Origin: Salipaludibacillus sp. CUR1
Lineage (GTDB): Bacteria > Bacillota > Bacilli > Bacillales > Salisediminibacteriaceae
Assembly: GCF_021028955.1 (NCBI RefSeq)
Contig: NZ_JAIWPE010000069.1
Coordinates: forward strand, 62,001-126,000
Direction: 5' to 3'
DNA: 64,000 nucleotides
Part shown: in pieces, positions 43,866 to 51,560 of the stretch
How positions within the stretch are numbered: position 1 is the stretch's first letter
How the letters are laid out: each line of letters begins with the position of its first letter
Notes under the pieces: generated by a model
Database searches by the model: none
The model's input: only the letters and a program-made list of their open reading frames with translations
What the model was told of the DNA's origin: nothing
Translations under genes and position numbers: made by a program

Positions 43866-45212
43866 TTAGGCTGTAGGCTGGCTGATTCCGCGCTCTTCCA
43901 GTTCGTGTTCCACTGGGTTTCCTTTAAACATTTTCCTTAACACCACGGCGCACGTTACTCCAAGAACCAAATATAAGAGCGAGAACAGGATCAGCATTAA
44001 ACCGACATGCGGAGAAGTAGTCGCTCCTTCCGCTGTAGTCATTAAACCTCTTAATATCCAAGGCTGGCGGCCGACTTCTGTAAAGACCCATCCGGACTGG
44101 ATTGCCAGCATCGACAGAGGCCCGCCTGCTACTATCATCCACGCAAGAGGTCTGTTAAACGGGTTCCAGCCTTTCTTACGGCTTAATACTACGAATAAAA
44201 TTGAAACTGCCGCCAGGAACATGCCGATAAAGACCATAAGGTCAAAGAAATAATGAATCCATAAAGGCGGAAGCACTTCGGGATCGAACTCATTCAGACC
44301 TTTCACTTCAGTGTCGGGAGTCCCCCCCGAGAGAATACTAAGGGCATATGGAATTTCCAATGCATACTTAACCTCGTTATCTTCAGTTAAAATACCGCCC
44401 AGAATGAGAGGCGCTTCTGATTCGGTTTCAAAATGCCATTCAGCAGCTGCTAATTTTTCAGGCTGGTATTCGTGGAGATACTTCCCTGAAAAATCTCCTA
44501 CTAACGCTGTCCCAATTGCAAAAATAGCTGCCGAAACCATTGTCAGATGAAGGGCTTTCTTGTGATACACATGCTTGTTTCCTCTGATGAGGTGGATCGC
44601 TGCAATAGCCCCTAAAATAAAAGCAGATGTTAAATAAGATGCCAGGATCACATGGGATACTTTTGTCGGTGTAGCCGGGTTAAACATAGCTGCAAGCGGA
44701 TTGACATCTGTTAATACGCCGTTTACAAATTCAAATCCCTGCGGCACATTCATAAACGCATTTACGGTGGTAATAAAGAAAGCACTCGCGGTAGCACCGA
44801 GGGCTACTGGTATAATAAGTAAAAAGTGTTTCATCTTGCTTTTAAACCGGTCCCAGGTATATAAGTATATTCCAAGGAAAATAGCTTCAAAGAAAAAAGC
44901 GAATACTTCCATAAACATAGGAAGGCCGATCGTGTGGCCGGCGGCCTGCATAAAATTAGGCCACAGCAGACTGAGCTGAAGACCGATAGCTGTACCGGTG
45001 ACCACCCCTACAGCCACTGTCACAACAAAGCCGCGGGCCCACCGTCTTGCAAGGAGTGTATAATGAGGGTCATTCCGTTTAATTCCAATCCATTCAGCAA
45101 TGGCGATCATTAACGGAATTCCGACACCTATGGTGGCAAAGATAGCATGGAAACCAAGGGTAACATAGGTCAAAATTCGGCTTAATAAGACCGGATCGTT
45201 TTCAAAAAACAT
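43866..45212 (-). CDS. cydA: Cytochrome bd ubiquinol oxidase subunit I
   Basis: 448 aa quinol oxidase subunit carrying hemes b558, b595 and d; reduces O2 to water at the membrane. I chose the ATG at 45212 (MFFENDPVLLSRILTYVTLG), 9 nt after AAAGGA; the ATG three codons upstream is too close. Heme ligand His lies in LGFHAIFATIGVG and later a Met/His region; the conserved GRQPW (VFTEVGRQPWILRGLMTTAE) is present. The Q-loop is short, as in Bacillus/Geobacillus enzymes. Menaquinol is the likely donor. It heads the cydAB-cydS operon. Confidence 0.95.
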   Translation of the reverse strand: MFFENDPVLLSRILTYVTLGFHAIFATIGVGIPLMIAIAEWIGIKRNDPHYTLLARRWARGFVVTVAVGVVTGTAIGLQLSLLWPNFMQAAGHTIGLPMFMEVFAFFFEAIFLGIYLYTWDRFKSKMKHFLLIIPVALGATASAFFITTVNAFMNVPQGFEFVNGVLTDVNPLAAMFNPATPTKVSHVILASYLTSAFILGAIAAIHLIRGNKHVYHKKALHLTMVSAAIFAIGTALVGDFSGKYLHEYQPEKLAAAEWHFETESEAPLILGGILTEDNEVKYALEIPYALSILSGGTPDTEVKGLNEFDPEVLPPLWIHYFFDLMVFIGMFLAAVSILFVVLSRKKGWNPFNRPLAWMIVAGGPLSMLAIQSGWVFTEVGRQPWILRGLMTTAEGATTSPHVGLMLILFSLLYLVLGVTCAVVLRKMFKGNPVEHELEERGISQPTA

Positions 45213-45532
45213 AGATGACATTCCTTTCTTTGTATATGTGTGAGAGAGCAAAGGGATCTAAAGCTAAAATAAGTACGCCCACTCTTTACCCTTTATTGAT
45301 AATTTTATGTGTTATTTTGTTCGTCGTTTAACACTGTTTAAATAGTAATAAATATTACAGCTTTCGTTGATAGGTGTTTTCCCTTATATTATTGTGAATT
45401 TGTGAGCGTTTTTTGAACGGGGAGTGATTTAATTGTGAAGTGTGTGTTTAATCCGTTCAAGCTTGAATAAGCCGCGTGAAGATGCTAAGTTAACAGCATA
45501 AATACATACTTATATGTACAGGAGGATGAGAC
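45213..45532. other. cydA upstream / regulator upstream region
   Basis: A divergent intergenic region with no gene. GTGTTA (45309-45314) and TAACAC (45329-45334) form an inverted repeat with a 14 bp centre, a candidate operator. Two TTGTGAA half-sites (45392-45398, 45433-45439) recall Rex but lack the second half. No clear promoter was assigned. Confidence 0.35.
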
Positions 45533-46144
45533 ATGAGGGTTTTGACAGCAATGAAGCATGAACTTCTCCGGTATGGACTGATCCAGCTGATTAAAGATGT
45601 TCATCCAATCGAATCAATGGTGATGAGCGAATCTGCTGAAGAGCTTGTCTACGCTTTAAAACAGTATGCATTCGATTTAATTGTCATTGATGTCCGTCTG
45701 GCAGGGCCAGGCGGGTTAAGAAATATTGTGTCGCTTCTCGAAACCCAGGCTCCCGGGTGCAAAAAAGTATTTATGTATACAGAACCAGTCAGGGAACTGG
45801 AAGACATGTTAGAGACAAATAAGCTGGATGGTCTTTTTTATGAACAATCCTCCTTAAATGAGTTAATGGTCTTTTTTGAAAAAGTGATCAGCGGGGAAAA
45901 AAGTATACTGAAAGTGTTCGGTGATGAAAACATCCACGGAGAAGAAATTCCAAGTGATTTATCACCCAGGGAAGAAGAAATATTTACGCTGAAAGTCCGC
46001 GGGTACTCTGTCCTCGACTCGGCTAAACTTTTAAATATTTCTGTAAAAACAGTAGAAAACCACCGCCGCAATATTAAGAAAAAATTAAACATAAAAAAGA
46101 ACCATGAATGGTATGAATGGGGAAAAAGATTAGGCAACATATAA
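45533..46144 (+). CDS. LuxR/NarL-type response regulator with degenerate receiver
   Basis: 203 aa. The C-terminal DNA-binding domain is standard (LSPREEEIFTLKVRGYSVLD, NISVKTVENHRRNIKKKL). The N-terminal receiver keeps a candidate phospho-Asp (LIVIDVRLAGPGG, near 55) and Thr (VFMYTE), but the acidic pair after strand 1 is missing (VLTAMKHEL), and the conserved Lys appears replaced in LFYEQSS. It is probably a phosphorylation-independent or otherwise altered regulator; no histidine kinase gene is adjacent. It lies between cydA (divergent) and the exporter leader, just 14 bp before the leader promoter. Its target is not known. Confidence 0.8.
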   Translation: MRVLTAMKHELLRYGLIQLIKDVHPIESMVMSESAEELVYALKQYAFDLIVIDVRLAGPGGLRNIVSLLETQAPGCKKVFMYTEPVRELEDMLETNKLDGLFYEQSSLNELMVFFEKVISGEKSILKVFGDENIHGEEIPSDLSPREEEIFTLKVRGYSVLDSAKLLNISVKTVENHRRNIKKKLNIKKNHEWYEWGKRLGNI

Positions 46145-46158
46145 ATTGGAAAACTGTA

Positions 46159-46188
46159 TTGACTGGGGGCTTTCCCCCGGTGTAAGAT
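46159..46188 (+). promoter_or_regulatory. Sigma-A promoter of the BmrCD-like leader
   Basis: TTGACT (46159-46164), 18 bp, TAAGAT (46183-46188). The spacer contains the inverted repeat GGGGGCTTTCCCCC, which could be an operator or the hairpin of the preceding gene. Confidence 0.7.
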
Positions 46189-46232
46189 AAAAAATGAAAG
46201 TTATCTAAAAATTTCGAAAGGAGGAGAGCAGC

Positions 46233-46313
46233 ATGAAAAAGAGAGTAATGGACATTCATCTAACTGAATACGAATGGCTTGTCCATGCTGCGGCTGACCG
46301 GTCTCCTTCTTAA
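46233..46313 (+). CDS. Leader peptide 1 (26 aa) of the BmrCD-like operon
   Basis: ATG at 46233 behind a very strong AAGGAGGAG, stop at 46313, 26 residues starting MKKRVMDIHLTEYEWL and ending DRSPS. It begins about 38 nt after the predicted start of transcription, and a terminator follows 38 nt beyond its stop. In B. subtilis the peptide BmrB in the same place controls bmrCD by ribosome stalling and attenuation, so this is its probable counterpart by position. The sequence itself was not matched. Confidence 0.72.
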   Translation: MKKRVMDIHLTEYEWLVHAAADRSPS

Positions 46314-46351
46314 AAAACGGCAGATCTGTTAACAGAAGTTTTTTAGCTGTT

Positions 46352-46381
46352 CACATGGATAGGAAAACCATGTGTTTTTTT
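46352..46381 (+). terminator. Attenuator terminator T1
   Basis: CACATGG (46352-46358) pairs with CCATGTG (46368-46374), followed by T7. It sits between the leader peptide and the exporter genes. An upstream AACAG/CTGTT stem (46331-46351) abuts it and may be an alternative fold. Confidence 0.85.
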
Positions 46382-46413
46382 ATGACCTAAAACTGTAAAA
46401 AAATGTAATTAAT

Positions 46414-46445
46414 GCATGGGATTAACTAATCTCATGCTTTTTTTA
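46414..46445 (+). terminator. Attenuator terminator T2
   Basis: GCATGGGATT (46414-46423) pairs with AATCTCATGC (46428-46437) with one G-U, followed by T7. Confidence 0.82.
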
Positions 46446-46496
46446 TTACTAATCAAACCCTGGTAGACGTAATTATTAAAATAGAACTTTTTGAGT

Positions 46497-46552
46497 TGCC
46501 TGCCATCCGGGAGACTCCTTGACATTTAAGCGCAGGCATCTCTCCTCTTTTT
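46497..46552 (+). terminator. Possible third hairpin T3
   Basis: TGCCTGC pairs with GCAGGCA around a ~28 nt loop, followed by TCTCTCCTCTTTTT. Weaker than T1 and T2. The text GGGAGACTCC and GCAGGCATCTCT resembles part of the R1/R2 repeats. Confidence 0.4.
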
Positions 46553-46623
46553 AACCGCGTCTATTTATCACAGGTGTTAACGGCTTTGTCCGTTCACATA
46601 AAATTTATTTTGGAGGGATGAAC

Positions 46624-46689
46624 ATGCTGCAAGTGAGAATGGTTAGAAGAATTAGAAAAACAGAGGAGGAAACGACAGGCGGAGGTTAG
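46624..46689 (+). CDS. Leader peptide 2 (21 aa) with Arg-Ile-Arg motif
   Basis: ATG at 46624 (an in-frame ATG at 46618 overlaps the ribosome site), SD TGGAGGG 6 nt upstream, stop TAG at 46687. 21 residues, starting MLQVRMVRRIRK and ending in Thr-Thr-Gly-Gly-Gly. It is strongly basic, then acidic. The R9-I10-R11 run fits the +X+ motif at which macrolide-bound ribosomes stall in Erm-type leaders. It ends 35 bp before the exporter start, so it could control translation of the first exporter gene. It may instead be a fortuitous short frame. Confidence 0.6.
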   Translation: MLQVRMVRRIRKTEEETTGGG

Positions 46690-46724
46690 TTTACTGAGTT
46701 AAATTGAATAGGAAGTGACAATCT

Positions 46725-48491
46725 ATGTTTTCAGTATTAAAGAAATTGACTTGGTTTTTTAAAAAGCATAAAAAGCGCTACATCACAGCAATCGGGTTGT
46801 TAATTTTCGCAAGTTTTTTAGAGGTCCTCCCGCCGAGGCTGATTGGTCTCGTTATTGATGACGTACACCAGGGGAGGTTGACAGAAGAGAGTCTGAGAAA
46901 TTACATTCTCCTGTTTATGGTTCTTATGGCGGTAATCTATGTCATTACGTTCACGTGGATGCGCCAGCTTTTTGGAGGGGCCTTCATTATTGAAAGAACG
47001 ATGAGATCAAGATATATGAACCATTTAATGAAAATGACACCGACCTTTTACGAGAAAAATAAAACAGGGGACTTAATGGCTAAAGCTACCAATGACTTAA
47101 AAGCGATTTCCCTCACGACAGGGTTTGGGGTATTAACGCTCGTGGATGCCACCGTGTTTTTGATTATTATCTTATTTATGATGGGTTTCCTTGTCAGCTG
47201 GAAGCTCACTATTGCCGCCTTTTTACCTTTGCCTCTTATGGCATGGCTTATGAAAAAATACGGAAAAATAATCCATGAACGCTTCATGGGAGCGCAGGAA
47301 GCCTTTGGTGATCTTAACGATCAAGTGCTGGAATCCATCTCAGGGATAAGAGTTATCAGAGCATTTGTGAAGGAAAAAGATGATCAGAACCGGTTTAATA
47401 ATAAGACACAGGATGTGCTGGATAAAAATATTAAAGTAGCAAAAATTGACGCGCTTTTTGAACCGACGATAAAAATATTAGTCGGTATGAGCTATATGAT
47501 TGGACTCGGTTACGGGGCGTTTCTCGTTTTCAGAAATGAAATTACTCTCGGCCAGCTTGTCTCATTTAACATTTATTTAGGAATGCTTATCTGGCCGATG
47601 TTTGCTTTTGGTGAATTAATGAATGTGATGCAGCGCGGAAATGCATCAATGGATCGTTTAAATGAGACATTAAGCTATACAGAAGACGTGATAAGCGAAG
47701 GGCAGGGACTGAGAGAATTGGTTCCTGAATCTATAGATATTAAGAATCTCTCCTTTCACTATCCTTCGTCCGGCGGGGAAGTGCTTAAAAATATAAATGT
47801 GCACATTCCGAAAGGATATAATGTAGGCATTACAGGAAAGACAGGGAGCGGAAAAACAACCTTATTTAAACAGTTGCTCAGGGAGTACCCGATTGAAAAA
47901 AACCAGTTATTCGTTTCGGGTGTACCTATAGAAAAAATTGCATTAAGGGAATTGAAAAAATGGATCGGATATGTCCCGCAGGACCAATTTTTGTTTTCAA
48001 AGACCATCAGGGAAAACATCCTCTTCGGAAATCCGCAGGCTGACGGGGACGCCCTTCAGAGGGTCATGGACCAGGCATCCATTACTGCAGATATAGAAAC
48101 GTTTGCACATGGCCTTGAGACCCTGGTTGGTGAAAAAGGCGTCTCACTGTCCGGAGGGCAAAAGCAGAGAATTGCGATTGCACGGGCGTTAATTAAAGAT
48201 CCTGAACTGCTGCTGCTTGATGATGCTTTATCTGCAGTGGATGCTAAGACCGAATCGGTTATTGTTAAAAATATTCGTTCTGAAAGAGCTGGTAAAACGA
48301 CATTTATTGCTGCCCACCGGATGTCGGCTGTCAGGCATGCCGATCTCATCCTTGTTATGGACCACGGCAGAGTCGCTGAAGCAGGAACACACGAAGACCT
48401 GATAGAATTAAAAGGCTGGTACGCTGAACAATATGCAAAACAGCAATCCGCCAATGCAGAGACAGAAGAAGAGGAGGTGCCTGCCTCATGA
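46725..48491 (+). CDS. bmrC: Heterodimeric ABC exporter subunit, BmrC/YheI-like
   Basis: 588 aa, six membrane helices then a nucleotide-binding domain. Walker A is GKTGSGKTT, signature LSGGQKQR, and the Walker B end reads LLLLDDALSAVD: Asp replaces the catalytic Glu, as in BmrC, so this NBD hosts the degenerate site. Length matches B. subtilis BmrC (~585 aa). The exporter pumps multiple drugs and is induced by ribosome-targeting antibiotics. SD AGGAAG, ATG 46725. It overlaps the next gene by 4 bp. CydCD is an alternative because of the nearby cydAB, but CydC/CydD are different in length and lack the partner's extracellular insert. Confidence 0.82.
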   Translation: MFSVLKKLTWFFKKHKKRYITAIGLLIFASFLEVLPPRLIGLVIDDVHQGRLTEESLRNYILLFMVLMAVIYVITFTWMRQLFGGAFIIERTMRSRYMNHLMKMTPTFYEKNKTGDLMAKATNDLKAISLTTGFGVLTLVDATVFLIIILFMMGFLVSWKLTIAAFLPLPLMAWLMKKYGKIIHERFMGAQEAFGDLNDQVLESISGIRVIRAFVKEKDDQNRFNNKTQDVLDKNIKVAKIDALFEPTIKILVGMSYMIGLGYGAFLVFRNEITLGQLVSFNIYLGMLIWPMFAFGELMNVMQRGNASMDRLNETLSYTEDVISEGQGLRELVPESIDIKNLSFHYPSSGGEVLKNINVHIPKGYNVGITGKTGSGKTTLFKQLLREYPIEKNQLFVSGVPIEKIALRELKKWIGYVPQDQFLFSKTIRENILFGNPQADGDALQRVMDQASITADIETFAHGLETLVGEKGVSLSGGQKQRIAIARALIKDPELLLLDDALSAVDAKTESVIVKNIRSERAGKTTFIAAHRMSAVRHADLILVMDHGRVAEAGTHEDLIELKGWYAEQYAKQQSANAETEEEEVPAS

Positions 48492-50503
48492 AAGATGCAG
48501 ATAAAAGGCTCATAAAATACGCCGTTCAATTCAAACGAACGATTTTACTGGCGCTCTTCTTTCTGGCGATTGCTGCTGCTGCGGAATTAACGGGGCCGTT
48601 CATTGCAAAAACGATGATTGATAATCATATTATCGGTATTGAACAGCCTTGGGTGGAAGTGGAGGAAGGAGATGTCAGCTATAATGGCAGGGAGTTTGTT
48701 CGGTCCGACCGTATGGAAACAGACTGGCCGGCGGATCGGGAAGTTAACCTGCTTCAAGTGGGCCTTACCTATTATTTTATTGACAGTCCTGTAGAAATTG
48801 CCGGAGAGCGAAACTATGAAAATGGCGAAATGACTATTACAAGAGGGGACGATTCGGCAGTCTATGAGGCTGTTCCTATGACACAGGCAGAAATTTATTC
48901 ATTTTTCCAGCAGGAAATACCGTATTTGCTGCTGTTAATGGGAGGTTACCTTCTTCTGATTTTAATTTCCTCAGTGTTCCATTACTATCAAAGTTTCTGG
49001 CTGCAGACATCTGCCAACAGGATTATCAAGAAAATGAGAGAAGACGTTTTTGCGAAAGTCCATGAACTGCCGGTTCAGTACTTCGACAGTATGCCGACAG
49101 GGAAGATTGTTTCAAGAATTACTAATGACACTGAGGCGATCAGAGAGCTTTATGTCCGTGTATTAGCTACCTTCTTTACAAGTCTGGTTTATATGGCGGG
49201 TATCTTTACAGCCCTGTTTATACTCGACTCCAGGCTGGCCTTGGCTACTTTGACGATCATTCCTGTATTGATTGTCTGGATGATTTTATACCGCCAGTAT
49301 GCCGGAAAATATAATAGCGTTATCCGTGAAAAGCTAAGCGATATTAATGGAAAAATAAACGAGAACATTCAAGGCATGCCGCTCATTCAGGCATTTGGCC
49401 GGGAAAAAGAAATTACCTGCGAGTTTGAAAAACTGAATCAGGAACACTTTAAATATAACAATAAACTTCTTACGTTAAATGCCATGACGTCTTTTAATTT
49501 ATTGAATTTTTTTAGAAATGCGGGGTTTGTTGCATTAATCTGGTATTTCGGCGGTGGCTCTATAGGTGTGGGGATGGTTTTCAGCCTTGGAGTCGTCTAC
49601 GCTTTTGTAGACTATATAAACCGGCTTTTTGAACCGTTGAACGGCATTGTCAATCAGCTCGCCCAACTGGAAGAAGCGAGAATTGCCGGAGAGCGGGTAT
49701 TTAATTTAATGGATGAAACAGGAATACCATTAACAGAAGAAAGGCGGCCCCGTTTTAAAGGAGGGGTAGAGTTTAAAGATGTCTCTTTTGCTTATGAGAA
49801 AGATCAGTATGTCCTGAAAAATATTTCTTTTTCGGCCAGTCAAGGTGAGACCACGGCTTTTGTGGGGCATACGGGCTCCGGTAAGAGTTCAATTATGAAT
49901 ATTCTTTTCCGGTTCTATGATCACCAGTCAGGTAAAATTACAGTGGATGGTGTTGACATTCATTCAATGACAAAGCAGGAATTAAGGGAACATATGGCTA
50001 TTGTGCTTCAGGACCCTTTCCTGTTTACAGGCACCATTGCCTCAAATGTGAGTATGAACGACACTTCTATTTCACGCGGGCAAATCACAGACGCTCTACG
50101 CAAGGTAGGGGCAGGAGATATGATTGACTCGCTGCCTGGTGGAATTGATGAAGAAGTAAAAGAGAAAGGAAGTACGTTATCCGCTGGCCAACGCCAATTG
50201 ATATCATTTGCGAGGGCACTCGTGTTTAATCCGCCTATATTGATATTGGATGAAGCCACAGCTAATATTGACACTGAAACAGAAGAAGTTATTCAAAAAG
50301 CACTTGAAGTGGTAAAAGAAGGCCGAACCACGTTTGTGATTGCCCACCGTCTGTCAACAATCAGGCAGGCCAATCAGATTATGGTCTTAAACCGCGGGGA
50401 AATAGTCGAGCGGGGAAGCCATGATGAACTGATGGACGTGAAGGGGCGTTATTACAACATGTACCAGCTCCAAAAAGGGGCCATAAGAGAATCGGCAGGT
50501 TAA
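48488..50503 (+). CDS. bmrD: Heterodimeric ABC exporter subunit, BmrD/YheH-like
   Basis: 671 aa, matching BmrD (~673 aa). The N-terminal membrane domain has a ~90-residue extra segment between TM1 and TM2 (about 43-135, WVEVEEGDVSYNGREF, LQVGLTYYFIDSPVEIAGER, YENGEMTITRGDDSAVYEAV), the extracellular domain typical of BmrD. The NBD has Walker A GHTGSGKSS, signature LSAGQRQL (not LSGGQ) and Walker B LILDEATANID with the catalytic Glu. Thus it supplies the active ATP site together with the partner's LSGGQ. It is followed 10 bp later by repeat R3. Confidence 0.85.
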   Translation: MKDADKRLIKYAVQFKRTILLALFFLAIAAAAELTGPFIAKTMIDNHIIGIEQPWVEVEEGDVSYNGREFVRSDRMETDWPADREVNLLQVGLTYYFIDSPVEIAGERNYENGEMTITRGDDSAVYEAVPMTQAEIYSFFQQEIPYLLLLMGGYLLLILISSVFHYYQSFWLQTSANRIIKKMREDVFAKVHELPVQYFDSMPTGKIVSRITNDTEAIRELYVRVLATFFTSLVYMAGIFTALFILDSRLALATLTIIPVLIVWMILYRQYAGKYNSVIREKLSDINGKINENIQGMPLIQAFGREKEITCEFEKLNQEHFKYNNKLLTLNAMTSFNLLNFFRNAGFVALIWYFGGGSIGVGMVFSLGVVYAFVDYINRLFEPLNGIVNQLAQLEEARIAGERVFNLMDETGIPLTEERRPRFKGGVEFKDVSFAYEKDQYVLKNISFSASQGETTAFVGHTGSGKSSIMNILFRFYDHQSGKITVDGVDIHSMTKQELREHMAIVLQDPFLFTGTIASNVSMNDTSISRGQITDALRKVGAGDMIDSLPGGIDEEVKEKGSTLSAGQRQLISFARALVFNPPILILDEATANIDTETEEVIQKALEVVKEGRTTFVIAHRLSTIRQANQIMVLNRGEIVERGSHDELMDVKGRYYNMYQLQKGAIRESAG

Positions 50504-50513
50504 AAGTGAGGGA

Positions 50514-50631
50514 AGAGGCTGGGACAAAAGAATAGTAATCATAAAGAAAGCCGAATAAAATTTTCGAATTTTGTTCGGCTGTTCTTTTTGAGAAAAAGGT
50601 GATTTCAGTCCGCCAGTCGGACGCTTGCCCA
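50514..50631 (+). repeat. Dispersed repeat R3, truncated copy
   Basis: AGAGGCTGGGACAAAA then GAATAGTAA, a longer terminator hairpin with CCGAATAAAA and TTTTGTTCGG arms, and the GTGATTTCAGTCCGCCAG block to GCTTGCCCA. After that the sequence no longer resembles R1/R2 and no right-hand inverted repeat is found. It begins 10 bp after the bmrD stop, oriented like R1. Confidence 0.85.
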
Positions 50632-50699
50632 GACAGACCAAATCCCGCTATCCTGCCCACGAGGCCAGTCCGCACCCATACTCGCAATGAGGCTCATCC

Positions 50700-50733
50700 A
50701 ACCCTCAAACGCCTGTTAACTGCCTTGAGGGTT
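50700..50733. terminator. Hairpin between R3 and the NAD(P)-binding gene
   Basis: AACCCTCAA pairs with TTGAGGGTT. There is no strong T-run on either side; it may still end the convergent minus-strand gene, which stops 6 bp away. Confidence 0.5.
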
Positions 50734-50738
50734 TCCCC

Positions 50739-51377
50739 CTATTCGGCCTCGCCAATACCGATCCGATGCCCTGTAAATGAGTCATTAAACATTTGAGTAT
50801 AAGAAAACTTAGCCGTATTTCCGACCGAAATTTTTCTGACCTTTTCCGGAAGTCGATTCAATTCATATATTACATTTCCAGTGGCTTCACCGTCTGGCAA
50901 ATAAGTAGGGCAGAATATTATCCAGTCCAGCGTACTTTTTTCCAAAGACTTATAAACAGCAAGGTGTTCTTCAGCCGCAGCTGTGCTTTTCCGCTTGGAT
51001 TCGCTTGATTGAAAGCGGTAAAGGGCGGGAGCAGAACGGGCTTGCAGTATTCCTGCAGTGCCAATGGATATGAACCTGTTAACGCCGTGTTTATTCATGG
51101 CGTTTATAATATGAGGGACTCCCTTGGAAAGGGTAGATGATTTATCAGTAGATAAGGCACTGAACACGAGATCATAGCCGCCCGCCATCACCTCGTCCAC
51201 ATCTGACTTGTTTAATACGTCCCCTTGGTGGATTTTTAACATTCTGTTTTCGGAAAGGCTTTGTGGCAGCCGATCAGCTGAACGGACGAAAGCTGTAACC
51301 TCATGTCCATCTGCCAAAGCCAATTTTAAAACGTCTTTTCCTACTCTTCCAGTTGCACCAAATAAAACGAGCCGCAT
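50739..51377 (-). CDS. NAD(P)H-binding atypical SDR protein (YwnB-like)
   Basis: 212 aa from the ATG at 51377, behind AAAAGGAG; a longer frame exists without a ribosome site. Rossmann motif MRLVLFGATGRVGKDVLKLA (GATGRxG), then VTAFVRSADRL, IHQGDVLNKSDVDEVM, FSALSTDKSS and DWIIFCPTYLP. This is the NAD(P)-binding 10/NmrA-like class that lacks the classical active-site YxxxK. It is probably a redox sensor or a small flavin/biliverdin-type reductase. Function unknown; stands alone. Confidence 0.78.
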   Translation of the reverse strand: MRLVLFGATGRVGKDVLKLALADGHEVTAFVRSADRLPQSLSENRMLKIHQGDVLNKSDVDEVMAGGYDLVFSALSTDKSSTLSKGVPHIINAMNKHGVNRFISIGTAGILQARSAPALYRFQSSESKRKSTAAAEEHLAVYKSLEKSTLDWIIFCPTYLPDGEATGNVIYELNRLPEKVRKISVGNTAKFSYTQMFNDSFTGHRIGIGEAE

Positions 51378-51560
51378 ATAAATTCTCCTTTTAAGTCCAT
51401 TCTGATAAACTATTAAAGACGTTATCTTGCCTGTTTCGGTTTCCAACGGATTTTATAGCTATTGAGAAACCTTGCAAAAAGTTCACATTTATATCCTATC
51501 ATACAGATTGGAATATGCTAAAATCACATTGAATGATACCTCCCGGAAGGAGTGTCCTCC

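Noticed and set aside
45390-45440. Rex operator controlling cydA
   Set aside because: Only TTGTGAA half-sites were found, in the same direction, without the inverted partner expected of Rex.
46497-46552. Fragment of the R1/R2 repeat in the exporter leader
   Set aside because: GCAGGCATCTCT and GGGAGACTCC are shared or similar, but the match is too short and gapped to call a copy.
46725-50503. CydCD assembly factors for the neighbouring bd oxidase
   Set aside because: Lengths, the extracellular insert of the second subunit, the degenerate Asp site and the leader-peptide attenuator fit BmrCD better.
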